Assembly (NCBI RefSeq): GCF_900100365.1
Contig: NZ_FNKU01000001.1
Span: 5,514,501-5,578,500 of the forward strand
From: Pseudomonas cannabina
GTDB lineage: Bacteria; Pseudomonadota; Gammaproteobacteria; Pseudomonadales; Pseudomonadaceae
DNA: 64,000 nt
Direction of reading: 5' to 3'
Position 1 is the stretch's first letter. The number at the start of each line of letters is the position of its first letter. The position numbers and the translations under genes were made by a program. Positions 45,668-55,442 of this stretch are shown here, piece after piece. The notes beneath the pieces were generated by a model, which saw only the letters and a program-made list of their open reading frames with translations, made no database searches and had not been told where the DNA came from.

Positions 45668-46042
45668 ACACGTCACCCTGTTCACGGCGCTCGATTACCT
45701 TGTGGGGCGATTGATCAGTTCCATCGAGCGCCAACACCGGCATCAGGAGTGGCTGGACTTCCTCAAGAAATCCATCAGGAAACGCCCAAGCACCTTCAAT
45801 TGCACCTGATCGTCGACAACTACGCCACGCACAAACACCCGAAAGTGAAGGCCTGGCTGGAAAAGCACAAGCGCTTCCATATGCATTTCACCCCGACCTC
45901 AAGTTCGTGGATGAATAGGGTTGAGCGCTTCTTTCGCGATATCACGGTATACCTGCGCGACGGTAGTTTCAGCCCGGTTCGCGAGTTGGAAAGCTCAATC
46001 ACCACATTTCTGGCACTGCGAAATGCCCAGCCGACTCGCTAG
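45668..46042 (+). pseudogene. IS630-family transposase fragment
   Basis: C-terminal part of a transposase related to, but diverged from, the complete one at 40333-41406: VTLFTALDYLVGRLISS, then after a one-base loss HLQLHLIVDNYATHKHPK, FTPTSSSWMNRVERFFRDIT, LALRNAQPTR. The left end is fused to toxin T5 and the right end is cut by IS5 copy A2 at CTAG. Confidence 0.85.
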
Positions 46043-47251
46043 GGAGACGCTGAACAATTAACCCGTTCGCACCGTCCCCATTTCCAAGCCGGTTTTTTTC
46101 AACCTGCCGGCCTTATTTTACGTTTCTCGAGCAGATTTCTGCCCTCATTTTGCTGAAAGGCGGGCCAGTCCCGCCTTTCAGACGGATTTATCCTGCCGTC
46201 TGTTGTAAATACCGCTTGGCCAGCATCAGATTGGCCAACCCAAACAAACTGAACAACTGCGCTGTATTCTTTTCCAGCCCACGGTAGCGAACCTTGCGAT
46301 GATTGAAGCGCACCTTGATTACCTGGAAGGGGTGCTCGACCTTGGCACGCAGTTGCGCCTTGGCATATTCAATTTTGCGCTTGACCCGATACAGCACGCT
46401 GCCTTCGCCGTGCTGCTTGTAACTGCTTGGCCGTTCTGCAATCGACCAGATAACGTCCCGTTCAGCATGCTCCGGTCGCTTGGCCGCACCGGTGTATCCA
46501 GCGTCACCCGAAACATAGGTTTCGTCACCGTGAAGCAACTGGCCAACCTGGGTGACATCCGCCACGTTAGCGGCCGTCCCTACTACGCTGTGCACCAGCC
46601 CCGACGTGGCGTCTACACCAATGTGGGCCTTCATCCCAAAGTGCCATTGATTGCCTTTCCTGGCCTGATGCATCTCAGGATCACGCTTGCCTTCTCGGTT
46701 CTTGACCGAGGGCGGCGCGGCGATCAGAGTAGCGTCGACGATAGTGCCTTCCTTGAGCAGCAGCCCCCGGCTGGCCAGATGCTGGTTAATCGTTTCAAAC
46801 AGCAGCCGGGTTAGCTGATGGACTTCCAGCAAGCGGCGAAAACGCAGCAAGGTGGTGGCATCCGGTGCAGACTCGCGACCCAGGTCGATACCCATAAAAC
46901 CGCGGATGGCCTGGCTGTCGTAGACGGCATCTTCGCAACCTTCATCGGAGAAACCGAAACACTGCTGCACGACGTACATGCGCAACATGCGCGACACCCC
47001 TATCGCAGGGCGTCCGCGCTTGCCTGCGGTGTTGCTATAAAACGGCGCCACTTGCGCCTCCAGCAGGGCCCAGGGCACCAACTGTTCAAGGTCAGCCAGG
47101 AAGCGATCTCGGCGAGTCTGCTTTTTCTTGCCGGTATATTCGAGTTCGGAGAAGGTCTTCTGCACGCGCGTAACGCTCACGGAGAGGGAGGCTGTTGAAG
47201 GAACTTAGTGTGCCAAGGGTGGGGACAGTTGGCTATTTTTGCAGCGCCTCC
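46043..47251 (-). mobile_element. IS5-family insertion sequence, copy A2 (1209 bp)
   Basis: Same element as A1 in opposite orientation. Left target CTAG, right TTAG: mismatched, so one flank has been exchanged since insertion. The right TTAG is shared with MITE 7. Confidence 0.92.
46188..47180 (-). CDS. IS5-family transposase of copy A2
   Basis: 330 aa, identical in translation to the transposase of copy A1 (DDE core with TIVDATLIAAP, YVSGDAGYTG, KVEHPFQVIK). Intact. Confidence 0.93.
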   Translation of the reverse strand: MSVTRVQKTFSELEYTGKKKQTRRDRFLADLEQLVPWALLEAQVAPFYSNTAGKRGRPAIGVSRMLRMYVVQQCFGFSDEGCEDAVYDSQAIRGFMGIDLGRESAPDATTLLRFRRLLEVHQLTRLLFETINQHLASRGLLLKEGTIVDATLIAAPPSVKNREGKRDPEMHQARKGNQWHFGMKAHIGVDATSGLVHSVVGTAANVADVTQVGQLLHGDETYVSGDAGYTGAAKRPEHAERDVIWSIAERPSSYKQHGEGSVLYRVKRKIEYAKAQLRAKVEHPFQVIKVRFNHRKVRYRGLEKNTAQLFSLFGLANLMLAKRYLQQTAG

Positions 47252-47255
47252 TTAG

Positions 47256-47354
47256 GGAGACGCTGATTTATTCTAAAACCCAGCTGTTGCCCCCAGATAA
47301 ATCAAGGCCTCCAGAGCGTTGCAGGGACGAAAAATCGAATAAATCAGCGCCTCC
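47256..47354. mobile_element. MITE copy 7
   Basis: 99 bp, TTAG on both sides, touching IS5 copy A2. Confidence 0.9.
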
Positions 47355-47358
47355 TTAG

Positions 47359-47743
47359 CGATACTTATTCAGAGTTGTTACTCAGCAGTCGATACATACT
47401 GTATCGAGCTTGCGGTGGGGCTGTACAGAAGCTAGTTGGTTGCTGGGTCGCGATAAAGCCAGCAGGTCCTGTTCAGTCGATTGATGACAGTGCTTTGAAC
47501 TCTCAGCGGGAGAACGCAGTTGTAAACTTGGTCAGAATTGAAATTCCTATGGAGACGCTGATTTATTCTAAAACCCAGCTGTTGCCCCCAGATAAATCAA
47601 GGCCTCCAGAGCGTTGCAGGGACGAAAAATCGAATAAATCAGCGCCTCCCTATAGGTAATAAGCGCTTTTAAGAATGTCTGCTCCTCAGGATGGATTGGT
47701 TAGCAGTAGCAGTCAGACTATTTTTGAAGAGTTTCAAAATTGA
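47359..47743 (+). pseudogene. Degenerate displaced toxin T6, interrupted by MITE 8
   Basis: Before the MITE one frame reads YILYRACGGAVQKLVGCW, VAIKPAGPVQSIDDSAL, RENAVVNLVRIEIP. After it, past a stop and a one-frame shift, NVSAPQDGLVSSSSQTIFEE and FQN then TGA (47741-47743). The pattern (YRxxGG ... KPxGPxQSxxDxAL ... VVxxRIxxP ... APQxGLVxxxxQ) follows a recurrent secreted-toxin C-terminus. Frameshift plus MITE mean it is dead. Activity unknown to me. Confidence 0.55.
47551..47649. mobile_element. MITE copy 8 (inside toxin T6)
   Basis: 99 bp, same orientation as copies 1, 4, 5 and 7, with CTAT on both sides. This target is outside the YTAR rule, so the element tolerates YTAN. Confidence 0.9.
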
Positions 47744-47749
47744 TATTGC

Positions 47750-47862
47750 GTGGATAAGAAAAACAGTGAATTTAACTGGGAAGTTATAGAGGGTGTCATC
47801 TCCGAAGGTGCATGAGCGGTTTGTCCTCTGGATTACTGGGCAGGTTGAAGCTGGGATGGTAG
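47750..47862 (+). pseudogene. Probable immunity remnant I6
   Basis: From GTG 47750, seven bases after the T6 stop: DKKNSEFNWEVIEGVISEG, then a frameshift into HERFVLWITGQVEAGMV up to the IS3-family element. AT-rich and acidic like the other immunity genes; broken and truncated. Weak on its own; supported by position. Confidence 0.4.
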
Positions 47863-47927
47863 TGTAGTGGTTTAATGATTCCGGACACTCATTTAGGCGA
47901 GAATATCGCCAGATATAGAGGTGTCAG

Positions 47928-48236
47928 ATGACCAAACAACGCCGTACCTTTTCCCCTGAATTCAAGCGCGAGGCTGCCGACCTCGTTCTCAAGCAGGATT
48001 ACAGCTTCATTGAGGCCAGCCGCTCGCTTGGTGTCGGCGAGTCGGCTTTGCGTCGATGTGTGGACCAGGTGCAGCAAGAACGCACGGGCGTCACCCCGCA
48101 GAGCAAAGCGCTGACCCCCGAGCAGCAAAAAATCCAAGAGCTGGAAGCCCGAATTGCTCGCCTTGAACGGGAAAAATCGATCTTAAAAAAGGCTACCGCG
48201 CTCTTGATGTCGGAAGATCTCGAGCGTTCGCGCTGA
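47928..48236 (+). CDS. IS3-family transposase OrfA
   Basis: 102 aa. HTH_Tnp_1 domain (RTFSPEFKREAADLVLKQDY, ASRSLGVGESALRRCVDQ) and a leucine-zipper helix (IQELEARIARLEREKSIL) with the family's LKKATALLMSE tail. Stop lies just before orfB; in this family a frameshift can fuse the two. Confidence 0.9.
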   Translation: MTKQRRTFSPEFKREAADLVLKQDYSFIEASRSLGVGESALRRCVDQVQQERTGVTPQSKALTPEQQKIQELEARIARLEREKSILKKATALLMSEDLERSR

Positions 48237-48244
48237 TTAACCAG

Positions 48245-49449
<1,205 letters not shown>

Positions 49450-49462
49450 GTGTTGCCGCGTG

Positions 49463-49963
49463 TCAGGCGGTGGTTTCTTGAATTTCCTGCAGCTGGTAAT
49501 GCGCATACAGCGTGCTGGCGATCAATGTGCAGAAGACTTTCAGGGTATCGAGCGTGTCGTCATCATCGAGCTGTGCCGGCAGGGTGTCCAGGCCGCACAG
49601 GGTGCCGAAGAAGTCGCCGTTGGGGAAAATGATCGGCAGCGAAAAATAGCTCTGGAAGCCGTAAAGTTTCGGGACGGGGTGTTCTGCGTAAACCGAGTCG
49701 GTCGCCAATTCGTTGATGATAATCGGCTGCCTGTGCTGACGCAGTTCATTGCACAGCGTGGTTTCCAGCTTGAGCTCGTGGCCCGCTTCGAGTCCGAAAT
49801 TGATTTCGTCGTAGACTGCGCAGGCGGTCCAGCTGCTGTCGGTTACTTTCGCAATCGCTGCGAATCTCAGCTTGGTCAGCCGGGTCACCAGACGCAGAAG
49901 GCTGGTGGTGGCCTCGATTTCACTGATGACTGCCAGCTCTGCTGAAGTCAGGTTGCTGTTCAA
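49463..49963 (-). CDS. GAF-domain protein
   Basis: 166 aa, TTG start 49961-49963 with GGTG upstream; no ATG is better placed. One GAF domain covers most of it (LTKLRFAAIAKVTDSSWTAC, LCNELRQHRQPIIINELATD, PKLYGFQSYFSLPIIFPNGD, FFGTLCGLDTLPAQL). No output domain, so probably a stand-alone sensor or the input half of a partner system. Ligand unknown. Confidence 0.8.
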   Translation of the reverse strand: MNSNLTSAELAVISEIEATTSLLRLVTRLTKLRFAAIAKVTDSSWTACAVYDEINFGLEAGHELKLETTLCNELRQHRQPIIINELATDSVYAEHPVPKLYGFQSYFSLPIIFPNGDFFGTLCGLDTLPAQLDDDDTLDTLKVFCTLIASTLYAHYQLQEIQETTA

Positions 49964-50139
49964 AATGTATCACCCTGGTCATAAAAGCACGCATGCAGCC
50001 TTGGCAGTACGCCTGGCGGTGCCGGTTTTGTGCAGAGCGTGATCGTGCCATATCTGATCAAGGCTTACATAGCTATCTTGGTCGTTGCCCTCAACTATTT
50101 AGTATCAACTTTTAAAGAATGCCCCAGGACGGCCCCCGA

Positions 50140-50165
50140 CAAGGCGGTATTAGTCGGGGCATTTG
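50140..50165 (-). terminator. Probable terminator/hairpin after the chemoreceptor gene
   Basis: GCCCCGAC ... GTCGGGGGC on the minus strand, about 25 bases after the stop, nested in a larger TGCCCC/GGGGCA stem. A short T-rich stretch follows farther on, so termination is plausible but not strong. Confidence 0.45.
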
Positions 50166-50190
50166 CTGTTATTGCTGTACCGCGTCGCGA

Positions 50191-51816
50191 TCAAGTTTTG
50201 AATCGCAACACTAAATCGTTCAGATTCACAGCCAGTTCCGACAGCTCGTTGCTGGCTTCCAGCGTCTGGCGGGTGCCCTCGCTGCTTTGCACGGCGAGGT
50301 TACGGATGCTGATCAGGCTTCTGTCCACGTCGCGCGCCACATGCGCCTGTTGTTCCGACGCAGCGGCGATTTGCAGGTTGCGGTTATTGATTTCCAGTAC
50401 CGAATCGGTGATCTGGCGCAGCGACTGCCCGGCATCTTCAGCGGTTTTACGCGTACTGTGAACTTCCAGTGTGCTCTTCTGCATGGATTCGACAGTGGCA
50501 GACGAACCGGCCTGAATAGCCGAAATCATCTGTTCGACATCCTGAGTCGAAGTCTGCGTGCGATGCGCCAATGCCCGAACTTCATCGGCCACCACGGCGA
50601 ACCCGCGACCCTGTTCGCCTGCACGCGCTGCTTCGATGGCGGCGTTGAGTGCCAGCAGGTTGGTCTGTTCCGCGATACCGCGAATCACGCTCAATACTTT
50701 GCTGATGTCCTGCGCCTGACCGGCGAGGGCTGTGACCTGCGCGGATGAACCTTCGACCAGGCTGGTCAGGTTTTGCATGGCGGTCAGGGTTTCCGAGACA
50801 CGCTGGTTGCCCAGGTCGGCAGAAACGCTGGACTGCTGAGCGGCGGCGGAAGTGGACGTAGCATTACGAGCGACCTCTTCTACGGCAGCACTCATTTCGT
50901 TGACGGCGGTAGCGGCCTGTTCGATTTCGCTGTTCTGTTGCTGCAAGGTGCGGTCGGCGCTTTCGGTGATCGAGGTCATCTCGACGGCGGCGGTGCTCAG
51001 TTGAGCGGACGCGCCGGAGATTTGCTGAATAGTATCGCGCAGGGTGTTCGACATGGTGTTCAGCGAGTTCATCAGGCGCGACGCTTCGTCCTTGCCGGTG
51101 ATTTCCAGTTGCCGGGTCAGGTCACCTGCCGCAATGTCTTCCGCAAGTTTCAGGGATGCGCTGATCGGATCGACGATACTGCGGGTCAGCGCGATGGCAA
51201 GAAACACGGTCAGGATCGACGCAACGATCACCACGATCAGCAGTACGTTGACGCTGTGGTTATAGACCTCGGTTGCGTCACTGCCTGAGCGTTCCGCTTC
51301 TTTCGCGTTTTGCCCGCGAAGGGTGCTGAGGTCGGCCTGGTAAGCATTGGCCCGCTGGACTTGCTCGGTGTTGGCAAAAGACAGCGCTTTCTCATGGTCG
51401 GTCGCATCGGTTGTAACGATCTGCTTAACACCGGCAACGTACGTGTCCATCTTGTTGTGGGCGGCCTCGAACTGGATTCGGTCCTGCTCGCCGGAAATCA
51501 GGTGCTGCCGGTAGAACTCACTGCGTGATTGCAGGGTGTTAATGGCTTCCAGGGCATTGCTCGCCGCGGTGCTTCGCACTGCCGGATCAGTGCTGGCCAG
51601 CATGCGAATGCTCTCCAGACGGGCATGAAGCAAGGCGATCTGGATATCGTCGACCACCTGGATGCTCGGCAGGGAGTTTTCTTCTATGTTCTGTTCCGCG
51701 CCGCGCAGATGGCCGATCTGCACGTACGAAAAGGCCCCCAGACCTATCAAGATCAGGGTGATGATGCCAAAGCATAACGATGCTCTGCGCGAAATATTCA
51801 TTGATCTGAGATTCAT
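50191..51816 (-). CDS. Methyl-accepting chemotaxis protein
   Basis: 541 aa from ATG 51814-51816 with GGAGG 6 bases upstream; a longer in-frame start lacks a ribosome site. First transmembrane helix ([20 protein letters not shown]), a four-helix-bundle periplasmic sensor (~residues 40-185), second helix ([19 protein letters not shown]), HAMP, then the coiled-coil signalling domain with the conserved hairpin [20 protein letters not shown] and [19 protein letters not shown]. Membrane chemoreceptor feeding CheW/CheA. Ligand unknown. No CheR-docking pentapeptide at the C-terminus (ends [10 protein letters not shown]). Confidence 0.93.
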   Translation of the reverse strand: MNLRSMNISRRASLCFGIITLILIGLGAFSYVQIGHLRGAEQNIEENSLPSIQVVDDIQIALLHARLESIRMLASTDPAVRSTAASNALEAINTLQSRSEFYRQHLISGEQDRIQFEAAHNKMDTYVAGVKQIVTTDATDHEKALSFANTEQVQRANAYQADLSTLRGQNAKEAERSGSDATEVYNHSVNVLLIVVIVASILTVFLAIALTRSIVDPISASLKLAEDIAAGDLTRQLEITGKDEASRLMNSLNTMSNTLRDTIQQISGASAQLSTAAVEMTSITESADRTLQQQNSEIEQAATAVNEMSAAVEEVARNATSTSAAAQQSSVSADLGNQRVSETLTAMQNLTSLVEGSSAQVTALAGQAQDISKVLSVIRGIAEQTNLLALNAAIEAARAGEQGRGFAVVADEVRALAHRTQTSTQDVEQMISAIQAGSSATVESMQKSTLEVHSTRKTAEDAGQSLRQITDSVLEINNRNLQIAAASEQQAHVARDVDRSLISIRNLAVQSSEGTRQTLEASNELSELAVNLNDLVLRFKT

Positions 51817-52014
51817 GTCAGCCTCCGACGGCAAAAACGGGCGGACGGGTAAGAGACCCGTTCCAATAACGGGTTTTCTGCTGGTGCCGGGAGAGCTTTA
51901 ATTAAAATCGATGAAAGTTATTTCATGCCTGCGTTAGTCACTGGATGTAACCGCTGGGTATCAAAGAGCAGGACCAATCGTTCAACAGGTGAATGGTGTT
52001 ACCTCTCAACTTAA

Positions 52015-53223
52015 GGAGACGCTGAACAATTAACCCGTTCGCACCGTCCCCATTTCCAAGCCGGTTTTTTTCAACCTGCCGGCCTTATTTTACGTTTCTC
52101 GAGCAGATTTCTGCCCTCATTTTGCTGAAAGGCGGGCCAGTCCCGCCTTTCAGACGGATTTATCCTGCCGTCTGTTGTAAATACCGCTTGGCCAGCATCA
52201 GATTGGCCAACCCAAACAAACTGAACAACTGCGCTGTATTCTTTTCCAGCCCACGGTAGCGAACCTTGCGATGATTGAAGCGCACCTTGATTACCTGGAA
52301 GGGGTGCTCGACCTTGGCACGCAGTTGCGCCTTGGCATATTCAATTTTGCGCTTGACCCGATACAGCACGCTGCCTTCGCCGTGCTGCTTGTAACTGCTT
52401 GGCCGTTCTGCAATCGACCAGATAACGTCCCGTTCAGCATGCTCCGGTCGCTTGGCCGCACCGGTGTATCCAGCGTCACCCGAAACATAGGTTTCGTCAC
52501 CGTGAAGCAACTGGCCAACCTGGGTGACATCCGCCACGTTAGCGGCCGTCCCTACTACGCTGTGCACCAGCCCCGACGTGGCGTCTACACCAATGTGGGC
52601 CTTCATCCCAAAGTGCCATTGATTGCCTTTCCTGGCCTGATGCATCTCAGGATCACGCTTGCCTTCTCGGTTCTTGACCGAGGGCGGCGCGGCGATCAGA
52701 GTAGCGTCGACGATAGTGCCTTCCTTGAGCAGCAGCCCCCGGCTGGCCAGATGCTGGTTAATCGTTTCAAACAGCAGCCGGGTTAGCTGATGGACTTCCA
52801 GCAAGCGGCGAAAACGCAGCAAGGTGGTGGCATCCGGTGCAGACTCGCGACCCAGGTCGATACCCATAAAACCGCGGATGGCCTAGCTGTCGTAGACGGC
52901 ATCTTCGCAACCTTCATCGGAGAAACCGAAACACTGCTGCACGACGTACATGCGCAACATGCGCGACACCCCTATCGCAGGGCGTCCGCGCTTGCCTGCG
53001 GTGTTGCTATAAAACGGCGCCACTTGCGCCTCCAGCAGGGCCCAGGGCACCAACTGTTCAAGGTCAGCCAGGAAGCGATCTCGGCGAGTCTGCTTTTTCT
53101 TGCCGGTATATTCGAGTTCGGAGAAGGTCTTCTGCACGCGCGTAACGCTCACGGAGAGGGAGGCTGTTGAAGGAACTTAGTGTGCCAAGGGTGGGGACAG
53201 TTGGCTATTTTTGCAGCGCCTCC
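52015..53223 (-). mobile_element. IS5-family insertion sequence, copy A3 (1209 bp)
   Basis: Same element as A1 and A2, with clean TTAA duplications on both sides, so it is an undisturbed insertion. It lies outside the toxin array, between a chemoreceptor and the pip gene. Confidence 0.92.
52160..53152 (-). pseudogene. IS5-family transposase of copy A3, nonsense-mutated
   Basis: The same gene as in A1/A2 except that codon 90 (CAG, Gln in YDSQAIRGF) has become TAG at 52883-52885. The rest of the frame is open. The copy could still be moved in trans by the intact transposases. Confidence 0.9.
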
Positions 53224-53277
53224 TTAAGTATTAGCTCTAATCGGATGTTCTTTTCCACGGCAGCGGATTTTGTTTAT

Positions 53278-54225
53278 CTAAGAGACCTTGTCCATTCGCG
53301 TCTCATCGGCGAACGGTCTGTTGGCGTCGACCACGCTGTCCAGAAAGTTCGCGACACAACCCATGCAGGCTATTCGTTCTTCAACATGCGGCATGTGGCT
53401 GGACTCTTCGAAAATCTCATGAATGATGCCGGGAATGTTTTCGACGTAAGGCTTCAATACCAGCGGTGTTGCTTCGTCGTGGCGTCCGGAAATCAGCAAG
53501 GCGGGCACATTCACAAGATGCAGGCGATCCACGATGGACCAGTCTTTCAGGGTGCCGATGACATGAAATTCGGTAGGCCCGTTCATGCAATGGTACACAG
53601 TCGGGTCTTTATCGATCTGCTCGAAGGTGCGTTTCACCTCCTCTGGCCACGGCTTCACACGGCACACATGGCGCTCGTAAAACAGCGCAGAGGCTTCGAG
53701 ATAATCCGCATGGTCCAGCGTGCCGGCTTGCTCATGGCGCGATAACGTCATTTGCACGGCTTCGGGGAGCGCTTTGCGCAGTCGATTGGCCTCGCTGACC
53801 CAGGTGTGCATGTCCGCAGGAGAGTTGGCGATGATCAGCGCTTTCAGACCTTTCGGCCGACGCACAGCGTGCTCGGACGCCAGCATGCCGCCCCAGGACT
53901 GGCCAAGCAGCGCGTAGTCGTCAGCGATGTTCAAGTGCGCCAGCAGGTTATCCAGTTCTTGCAGAAACAGATCGACTGTCCAGAACTCTTTACCTTTATG
54001 GGGGAGGTGGGTAGAGCGACCGTTGCCTAACTGGTCGTAGTGGATGACCGCTCGGCCGGTGCTGGCAATGTCTTTGAACGAGTCGACGTAATCATGAGTG
54101 CAGCCAGGGCCGCCGTGCAAAATGACCAGCGGCGTGCTGCCGGTATGCAGATCACCGGTAATGCGATACCACGTTCTATATTCGCGAAAGGACGCGTAGC
54201 CTTCCTCTATCGTCATATATGCCAT
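53278..54225 (-). CDS. pip: Proline iminopeptidase-family peptidase beside a LuxR solo (PipA-like)
   Basis: 315 aa, α/β-hydrolase, peptidase family S33. Oxyanion loop [14 protein letters not shown], nucleophile Ser in [14 protein letters not shown], Asp in [11 protein letters not shown] and His in [12 protein letters not shown]. No signal peptide, so cytoplasmic. It releases N-terminal residues (typically Pro) from short peptides or amides. In plant-associated bacteria pip genes flank LuxR solos and are their classic target. A lux-box-like dyad sits 57 bases upstream. AGGGA precedes ATG 54223-54225. Confidence 0.92.
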   Translation of the reverse strand: MAYMTIEEGYASFREYRTWYRITGDLHTGSTPLVILHGGPGCTHDYVDSFKDIASTGRAVIHYDQLGNGRSTHLPHKGKEFWTVDLFLQELDNLLAHLNIADDYALLGQSWGGMLASEHAVRRPKGLKALIIANSPADMHTWVSEANRLRKALPEAVQMTLSRHEQAGTLDHADYLEASALFYERHVCRVKPWPEEVKRTFEQIDKDPTVYHCMNGPTEFHVIGTLKDWSIVDRLHLVNVPALLISGRHDEATPLVLKPYVENIPGIIHEIFEESSHMPHVEERIACMGCVANFLDSVVDANRPFADETRMDKVS

Positions 54226-54255
54226 ATCGCCGGTCCCTGCTGGATAGTTCGGGGC

Positions 54256-54302
54256 ACCATAGCGCGACGTGTCAACTCATATAACTATAGAAAGTAATAG
54301 GT
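54256..54302 (-). promoter_or_regulatory. lux-box-like dyad (54283-54302) and -10 element before pip
   Basis: On the minus strand ACCTAT-TACTTTCT-ATAGTT, the 6-8-6 layout of a 20-bp lux box (V. fischeri: ACCTGT-N8-ACAGGT). A -10-like TATGGT starts 22 bases after the box. The transporter operon has the same box start and a TAGGGT at exactly the same distance. Confidence 0.75.
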
Positions 54303-54319
54303 TTTGGCCGAGATTCCGG

Positions 54320-55084
54320 TCAACTGTCGAGTAAACGGTAGTGAACGGCTCGAACCACGGCTTGTACGCGGTTTTTGGCACCGAGTTTCTGCATGGCTGA
54401 ATTCAAGTGCAACGTCACCGTGGCAACCGACCGGTTGAGCTGATCGGCGATTTCTCTCGCGGTCAGCCCTTCTGCCGACCAGCTCAGGCATTCGCGCTCG
54501 CGACGGGTGAGCTTGATCGCTGTGCAAGAACGCATCTTCTCGTCGAACAGCGGGTAGGCGACTTCCTGAAAGGCATGCGCCAGCAGCCCGAATTCGGCCA
54601 GGCTCTGCCGGGCGTCCTCCAGTGCGATATCGCTGTTGTCCGAGCGTAAGCCTGTCAATGTCGCGAAGCCACCTTTGGGCATATGAATAGGTGCCGTCAC
54701 GCCACACGTCATATGTGAGTCATGCAAATAGCGCACGACCGGTTTGTGCAGGTCAGTGATGAAGGTTTGCAACACGGTCTCGGCCTTGGGCTGATACGAC
54801 CACACGAACGGCGAAACGCTCGCCACCGCCAGGTGCTGCACCGGATCGATCTGGTAATAACCCTGACTGCACCAGAGCGAGTGCCAGTCTGCCGGGGTAT
54901 TGCGCAATGAGAGTAAAGACGGGGTGATCAGTGCTCCATCGTGGGACACCGGCACCGGGCTGTAATCGTAAATCACTGCATCGAAGCCCATGTGCGATGC
55001 CAGCAGCAAGGCGCAGTCCATTTGCTGATCCAGGGTGGCTGCAGATTGCAGCCGCGAATTGAAATCCGACAACCTGATATGCAT
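54320..55084 (-). CDS. pipR: LuxR-family solo regulator of the plant-associated (PipR/OryR) kind
   Basis: 254 aa. Autoinducer-binding domain (~15-165) and GerE-type HTH (~190-245: LTRRERECLSWSAEGLTARE, IADQLNRSVATVTLHLNSAM). In the ligand pocket the canonical Trp57 is kept (DWHSLW) but the position equivalent to Tyr61 is Trp, a mark of the plant-responsive solos; Asp70 is kept in YYQIDPV. No luxI synthase is visible. Related PipR of a poplar Pseudomonas responds to an ethanolamine-derived plant signal imported by the adjacent ABC transporter. GGGAGG 9 bases upstream supports ATG 55082-55084. A MITE-like element begins 42 bp upstream. Confidence 0.88.
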   Translation of the reverse strand: MHIRLSDFNSRLQSAATLDQQMDCALLLASHMGFDAVIYDYSPVPVSHDGALITPSLLSLRNTPADWHSLWCSQGYYQIDPVQHLAVASVSPFVWSYQPKAETVLQTFITDLHKPVVRYLHDSHMTCGVTAPIHMPKGGFATLTGLRSDNSDIALEDARQSLAEFGLLAHAFQEVAYPLFDEKMRSCTAIKLTRRERECLSWSAEGLTAREIADQLNRSVATVTLHLNSAMQKLGAKNRVQAVVRAVHYRLLDS

Positions 55085-55125
55085 GGCATGACCTCCCTTG
55101 TCATTAGCCGTGTTTAGGGGGCTTA

Positions 55126-55296
55126 GGCTCTGTACGAAAAGTGGCTGCGCTCGGTGATGCTGCGTTAAAAACAGGCTCGTGCGCGAGTCCGATCGGAATG
55201 CTCATTTACAACCAGTAGAGTCGAACGCGACCCCGGCCGTTCCTTGCCTGTTTTTGCCTTGCCTGACCTTCGCTCGCCGACTTTTCGTACAGAGCC
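55126..55296. mobile_element. 171-bp MITE-like element upstream of pipR
   Basis: Perfect 17-bp terminal inverted repeats GGCTCTGTACGAAAAGT / ACTTTTCGTACAGAGCC, with TTA on the left and TAA on the right. No ORF. Unrelated to the 99-bp MITE. It lies between the pipR start codon and the transporter promoter. Confidence 0.85.
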
Positions 55297-55358
55297 TAAT
55301 ATAGCAATTAGCAAAGACAGTGCCACTCAAAGGTCAATCTGGCCGACAGCAGGGCAAA

Positions 55359-55405
55359 ACCTATAAGAATTGCTAGATGTTTACGCCTGCGCCGCGCGCT
55401 AGGGT
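55359..55405 (+). promoter_or_regulatory. lux-box-like dyad (55359-55378) and -10 element before the transporter operon
   Basis: ACCTAT-AAGAATTG-CTAGAT, preceded by CAAA as in the pip promoter. A TAGGGT at 55400-55405 begins 22 bases after the box, as at pip. This would place the box centre near -42, typical for LuxR activation. Confidence 0.7.
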
Positions 55406-55442
55406 TGATGCCAGACACCGCGTCCAGAATGAGGGAAATTCG

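Noticed and set aside
53167..53745. 192-codon plus-strand ORF opposite pip
   Set aside because: It runs out of the IS5 end into the antisense of the peptidase gene and has no domain.
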